NCBI GenBank assembly: GCA_037447655.1
Contig: JBBHKE010001593.1
Coordinates: 39,523 to 103,522, forward strand
Length of the DNA stretch: 64,000 nucleotides
Reading direction: 5' to 3'
DNA from: Zygnema cylindricum
Lineage: Eukaryota; Streptophyta; Zygnematophyceae; Zygnematales; Zygnemataceae
Shown here: positions 60,779 to 64,000 of the stretch, piece by piece
Layout: every line of letters begins with the position of its first letter
How positions within the stretch are numbered: position 1 is the first letter of the stretch
The notes under the pieces: model-generated
Told to the model about the DNA's origin: nothing
Database searches by the model: none
The model's input: only the letters and a program-made list of their open reading frames with translations
Position numbers and translations under genes: made by a program

Positions 60779-61981
60779 CTCGCTCTCTCTCTCCCCCTCT
60801 CTCTCTCCTCTATCGCACACACCTCTCTCCCTCTCTCTCTCTCTCCGTTAGTTCCCCCTTTCTCTCCTCTTTACGCCTCTCTCTCTCTCTTCCCTTCCCT
60901 TCCCACCTCCCTCTCCCTCCCTGTCTCTTTCACTCTCTCTCATCATCCATTTTTTTTCCTTTTAAAAAATAAATAAATTCTCTCCACCTCTCAATTAAAA
61001 CAAAAAAAAACCATAATAGCTAAAATACAAAACAATAACATTTTCAGCAATTTATGGCAAAGAAAAAGAAAAAGAAAAAAAAAAAAAAAAACAAATACAT
61101 ACTTATAATCGGTCAATCCGAGCTGTAAAATGACTCGAAAAGGCGATTTTTTTTCGTCGGGAGAATCTGAGTCGTCGTCTTCTTCTAAAATATCGAAACC
61201 TCCCAACTGTACCCGAAACATTTTCAAAACTGTTAACTCTCTCTCTCTCTGTCCCGCTCCCTCTCTCTCCCTCCCTCTCTCTTCCCCTCTGTCCCTACCC
61301 CTCTCTCTCCCCCCTCTGTCCATTTCCCTCTTTCTCCCCTCTCCCCTCTCCCTCTCCCTCTCTCCCTCTCTCACCCCTCTGTCCCTCTCTCTTTCTCTCC
61401 AAACACGACAAATTCCTATCATTCTTTTTATTTTAAAAAAAAAACTCAAAAAGAAAACAACAACAAAAAAGAAAAAACTAAAAATATTTTACTCCACAAC
61501 TAAGAAAAGAAACGATAAAGAAAAAAATGAAAAAAAAATAGTAAATTTCGAAAGAAAAAAAAGAAGCAAAAAAACAGAAAAAAAAGTTAAAAAAAGAAAA
61601 AAAGTAAAAAAAACAAATAAACAAGTAAATAAACAAATAAGTAAATAAACAAACAAATAGATAAACAAATAAATAATTAAATAAATAAACAAATAAAAAA
61701 ATAAAATGGTAAAAATAAGGGTTTACCCGAAATTTTGTACCATTATAAAGTGATGGTTGAGTTTCCAAACGAGCTTCCCAAGTCTAAAAAAAAGGGTACA
61801 AATACCAATATAAAAAAAATAAAACAATACCAATTAAAAAAAACAATACCAATTAAAAAAAAAATACCAATTAAAAAAAAAAAAACCAATTAAAAAATAT
61901 AAATATCAATTAAAAAAAAAAATAGACAGAAGTACAAAAAAAAAAAAAAAACAAAAAAAAAAAAAAAAAAAAAAAAATACA

Positions 61982-62028
<47 letters not shown>

Positions 62029-62594
62029 AAATAAAAGAAAAACAAAAAAGAAATTCCAGTTAAAAAAAAAAAAAGGGAAATTAAAAAAAAAAACAACTAA
62101 GAACAATTAACAATTATTTTATTGTTTATTATTATATATATTTTATAAGCAATTTCAATTGAGAATTATCGGATATTAATTGCCCACTTATGAAAACATT
62201 TAGGATTTTTATTTTTAAGGTTTCTTAAAAATTGATTTTAGGGGATTTTTTAGGGTTTTTTTTTAGATATTTTTAGGGAGGTTTTCTAGGATTTTTCTTA
62301 GGTTTTCTCTAGTGTTTATTAAAGAATTTTTAAGGGGTTTTTTGAAGGTTCTTTTATGGTTTTTTAAGGGTTTTAAGGATTTTTTAGGATGTTCTAGGGT
62401 ATTTTTCTAAGGTTCCTTCAGGGTCTTTTTTTAAGGTTTATTTTTGGGTTTTTTATAGGATTTTTTTGAATATTTTATGGCTTTTTTAGTTTTTTTTTTA
62501 CAAGGAAAAAGAAACAAACCTTATCGATGGAGGATTCAAGATTCGGATCGGGAAATGGAATTCGATTAAATTCCGAACAGTAATCTACAAGTAC
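58184..62594 (-). CDS. Nudix hydrolase, NUDT9 (Arabidopsis)/NUDT22-like, 5' end not found
   Basis: Members hydrolyse nucleoside diphosphates linked to another moiety; the related mammalian NUDT22 acts on UDP-sugars. Six exons keep phase: 62594-62520, 61783-61727, 61206-61103, 60709-60502, 60202-60056 and 58426-58184, giving 277 residues of the C-terminal part. Blocks matching the plant protein are FNRIPFPDPNLESSID, WEARLETQPSLYNGTKFRLG, RVILQLGLTDYKTFIGTNLH, GEFPGCPVFPGGHSE, MFEGVIREIVEETGAP, FIGLAQRCQNVRPI and TTSMPGCHMGAAALYE. The Nudix box is split by a ~35-residue insert between GG and REIVEETGA, as in this subfamily. The donor of exon 5 (AGT then GTTTTT) is chosen for frame. The start exon lies in 62600-64000 or beyond. 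Confidence 0.88.
58364..58862 (-). repeat. Four ~150-bp tandem units copying the NUDT last-exon acceptor and exon start
   Basis: The true exon start (sense CAG then ACGGACCTCCGGTTTATAGG, ending at ATTTCGGTTTTC) is repeated in the upstream intron near 58514-58590 (with intact CAG and an open frame), near 58670-58740 (acceptor lost) and partially at 58816-58862. Between units lie pyrimidine-rich sense-strand spacers of TTTTTGTGTTTTTTGTC type. Confidence 0.9.
58939..58972 (+). repeat. Poly(A) run
   Basis: Homopolymer of about 30 A within the NUDT intron, in line with the extreme A/T bias of 58900-62100. Confidence 0.95.
59418..59516 (+). repeat. CCCTCC / CT pyrimidine tract
   Basis: About 100 bp of CCCTCCCTCC followed by CTCTCTCTCT in the NUDT intron 58427-60055. 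On the sense strand this is purine-only. Confidence 0.9.
59840..60000 (+). repeat. AAT/AAC-type trinucleotide and hexanucleotide repeats
   Basis: Imperfect AACAATAATAAT and AACAATAACAAT words fill the stretch before NUDT exon 5. Confidence 0.85.
60255..60470 (+). repeat. ATAAATGG octamer / ATAA tetramer repeats
   Basis: Imperfect tandem GGATAAAT units, drifting to ATAAATAA and GAACGAACGG, separate NUDT exons 5 and 4. Confidence 0.9.
60740..60950 (+). repeat. CT dinucleotide-rich tract
   Basis: Long CTCTCTCTCTC runs with CCCTCT interruptions begin about 30 bp upstream (transcript sense) of NUDT exon 4, giving a sense-strand GAGAGA run next to an acceptor. Confidence 0.9.
61235..61400 (+). 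repeat. CTCTCC/CT pyrimidine tract
   Basis: CTCTCTCT and CTCCCTCTCC words lie just upstream (in transcript sense) of NUDT exon 3. Confidence 0.9.
61795..62100 (+). repeat. A-rich tract with ACCAATTAAAAAA units and poly(A)
   Basis: Five or so tandem ACCAATTAAAAAA units (61805-61920) run into almost pure A (61930-62030). Open frames on the opposite strand are poly-Phe artefacts. Confidence 0.95.
62190..62500 (+). repeat. Degenerate TTTTTAGGG-like array in NUDT intron
   Basis: Same texture as 57790-58180: TTTTTAGGGTTTTTT, AGGTTTTCTAGGATTTTT and similar, repeating roughly every 10-20 bp. Confidence 0.8.
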
Positions 62595-64000
62595 CTGGGA
62601 AAGTTAAATTAAATGAATGAATAAATAAATAAATAAAAAATTAAATAAATGAATAATGAATAAATAAACAAATAAATAAATAAATAAATAAAAAATGAAA
62701 GAAAAGTTGAAAAAGAAAGAAAAAAAAAATGTAAAAAAATGGGAAAAAAGGGATTTAAAATGAAAAAAGAAAATTGAAATTGAAATAGAAAAAGAAAAGG
62801 AAAAAAAAAAAGAAAAAGAAAATAAAAAAGAAGAACAAAACTAAAAAGAAGAAAAAAAAGGGGGGGGGAAAGGAAGATAACAACAACAAGACAAAAAAAA
62901 AACAACCTATCAGTAAAAGACAAAATTAGACAGAGCAGTAAAATCCAAAATTTCGGGGAGCATTTGATTCTATTAAATTCTTTTAGTGTGGATTCCAGGA
63001 TGAAAAAAAATAACAATAACTCGTACAAAAATAGGTACACTGAAAATGTTTGGATGAAAAAAAAAAGGACAAAAAAAGTTCAAAACACGGATACAAATAA
63101 ATCTAAATAGGTACACATAAATAAAGTACAGAATACCATAAAACGACAAAAAAAACGAACAAAAAACGATGAAAAAGTACTAAGTCGTACGTAAAGGTAC
63201 AAAAAACATACGAAACATCGGGAAAAGGACAAAAATCGTACGGACCTGTAAAAAGAAAGGTTTTGAGGAAAATTTGACTCCAAAAAACTTATACAGTGTG
63301 GATTCCGGAATGCCAATAACCATATTGAGGGGCCCTCCCCTCCAATCAGCCTCTCCCCAGAATGCCAGGTGGACACCTCCTGTAGGCTCAAAAAGGAGAG
63401 ATTGAGAGCGGGTAGGAGAGAGGGGGAGAGCAAAAGGAGGGAAAGATAAAGGGAGAGGGAGAGGGAGAGGGAGAGAGAGAACCAAGTTTCAGAAGGAAAG
63501 TGTCAGCAAATGCCAGGTGGACACCTCCTATTGGACCAAAGAGAGGGAGACAGAAGGAGAGAGCGGGAGAGAGAGAGAGAGAAAAAGGAGAGAGGGAGAC
63601 AGAGTACCAAGTTTCAAAAGGAAGGAAAGTGTCAGCGAGTGCCAGGTGGACGCCCCCTATTGGCCCAAAAAAGAAGAGAGAGAGCGAGGGAGAAAAAATA
63701 AAAAAGGATGACCGGGGGAGAGGGAGAAAGGAGAGGCGAGAAGAGAGGGTAGACAGTAGAGAGGGGAGAGGGGAGAGGAGAGAGAGGGGAGGAAGAAAGG
63801 AGGCAGAGGAAAGCGAGAGAGGGGCAGGAGAGAGAGTAAAGAGAGATGGAGGACAGGAGTGTGGAGAGAAGCGAGAGGTACTCCCAATTTTGTACGTCTC
63901 CTGCACAATTTCCTTCGTGCACTCACCCTCTCTCCCTCCCTCGGCCTCTCCCTACCCCTCCCTCTCCCTCCCCTCCCCCTCCCCCCCCTATCCCCTCTCC
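62595..64000. other. Region upstream of the first NUDT exon found
   Basis: ATAA tetramers (62610-62690), A/G-rich sequence, two copies of a ~40-bp segment (GGAATCCACACT on the minus strand at about 62998 and 63312) and a triplicated unit at 63360-63660. The NUDT first exon should be here or further right, but I could not recognise it. The right end is C/T-rich. Confidence 0.5.
63358..63670 (+). repeat. Three ~145-bp units with GCCAGGTGGACRCC core
   Basis: ATGCCAGGTGGACACCTCCT at 63361 and 63510 and GTGCCAGGTGGACGCCCCCT at 63640 share flanking AAGTGTCAGC and ACCAAGTTTCA words. Purine-rich GAGAGGGAGA spacers of variable length separate them. The minus strand is open through each core, but no known protein is evident. 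Confidence 0.85.

Noticed and set aside
60148-60822. Long minus-strand frame of about 220 residues
   Set aside because: Only its part at 60502-60709 is a real exon (NUDT). The rest is read-through of CT and ATAAATGG repeats.
61478-62106. Poly-Phe/Leu frames suggesting a membrane protein
   Set aside because: They are translations of A-rich simple sequence on the opposite strand. Only 61727-61783 is coding (NUDT exon).
1-64000. CRISPR arrays, bacterial operons, rRNA genes
   Set aside because: No spaced identical repeats with unique spacers, no ribosome-binding sites and no rRNA sequence were seen. The spliced gene structure is eukaryotic.

Overview
This is a nuclear genome segment from a member of the green plant lineage. 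Coding runs are broken into short exons by introns with GT/GC...AG borders. Several products look plastid- or mitochondrion-targeted: a BCAT with a leader, a chloroplast-type GNAT, HSP33 and an ATP11-family assembly factor. Three families are typical of plants: an Agenet plus ENT protein, an At2g23090-like mini zinc finger and a NUDT9-like Nudix hydrolase. The long, repeat-laden introns and the presence of HSP33 suggest a streptophyte alga or another early-diverging green lineage. The species is inference and was not established.

Ten protein genes were rebuilt exon by exon, checking that codon phase carries across every junction. They are GCP3 (minus, 648-8618, 3' part off the left edge), Agenet/ENT protein (plus, 12128-14010), ATP11/ATPAF1 (minus, 15729-18226), mini zinc finger (minus, 20460-21179), HSP33 (plus, 23137-28943), branched-chain aminotransferase (minus, 30446-37859), HUS1 (plus, 44376-48386), Mpv17/PMP22 family (minus, 50784-52807), GNAT (plus, 53677-55806) and a NUDT9-like Nudix hydrolase (minus, 58184-62594, 5' end not found). 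They are unrelated housekeeping genes, not a cluster. They lie in divergent pairs (GCP3/Agenet, zinc finger/HSP33, BCAT/HUS1, Mpv17/GNAT) and convergent pairs (Agenet/ATP11, HSP33/BCAT, HUS1/Mpv17, GNAT/NUDT).

Mobile DNA fills much of the rest. A full-length but decayed hAT transposon (38781-44141) has matching ends and a near-perfect 8-bp target duplication. It sits 234 bp upstream of the HUS1 start codon. Two lone ends of a sister hAT subfamily occur at 9352 and 38703. There are also a nested 1.36-kb inverted-repeat element, a TA-flanked pogo-like MITE, a palindromic MITE family with three copies, a CAGTCAAA-ended MITE family with two copies, and many relics of a further AT-rich family.

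The right 8 kb (56000-64000) and many introns carry low-complexity DNA: polypyrimidine/polypurine tracts, A-rich tracts, TTTAGGG-like degenerate arrays and short minisatellites. The most unusual pattern is that several introns contain tandem copies of a neighbouring exon's edge with its splice site (GCP3 exon 6, BCAT exon 6, NUDT last exon). In addition, GCP3 intron 1 holds an array of about twenty consensus 5' splice sites directly after the real one.
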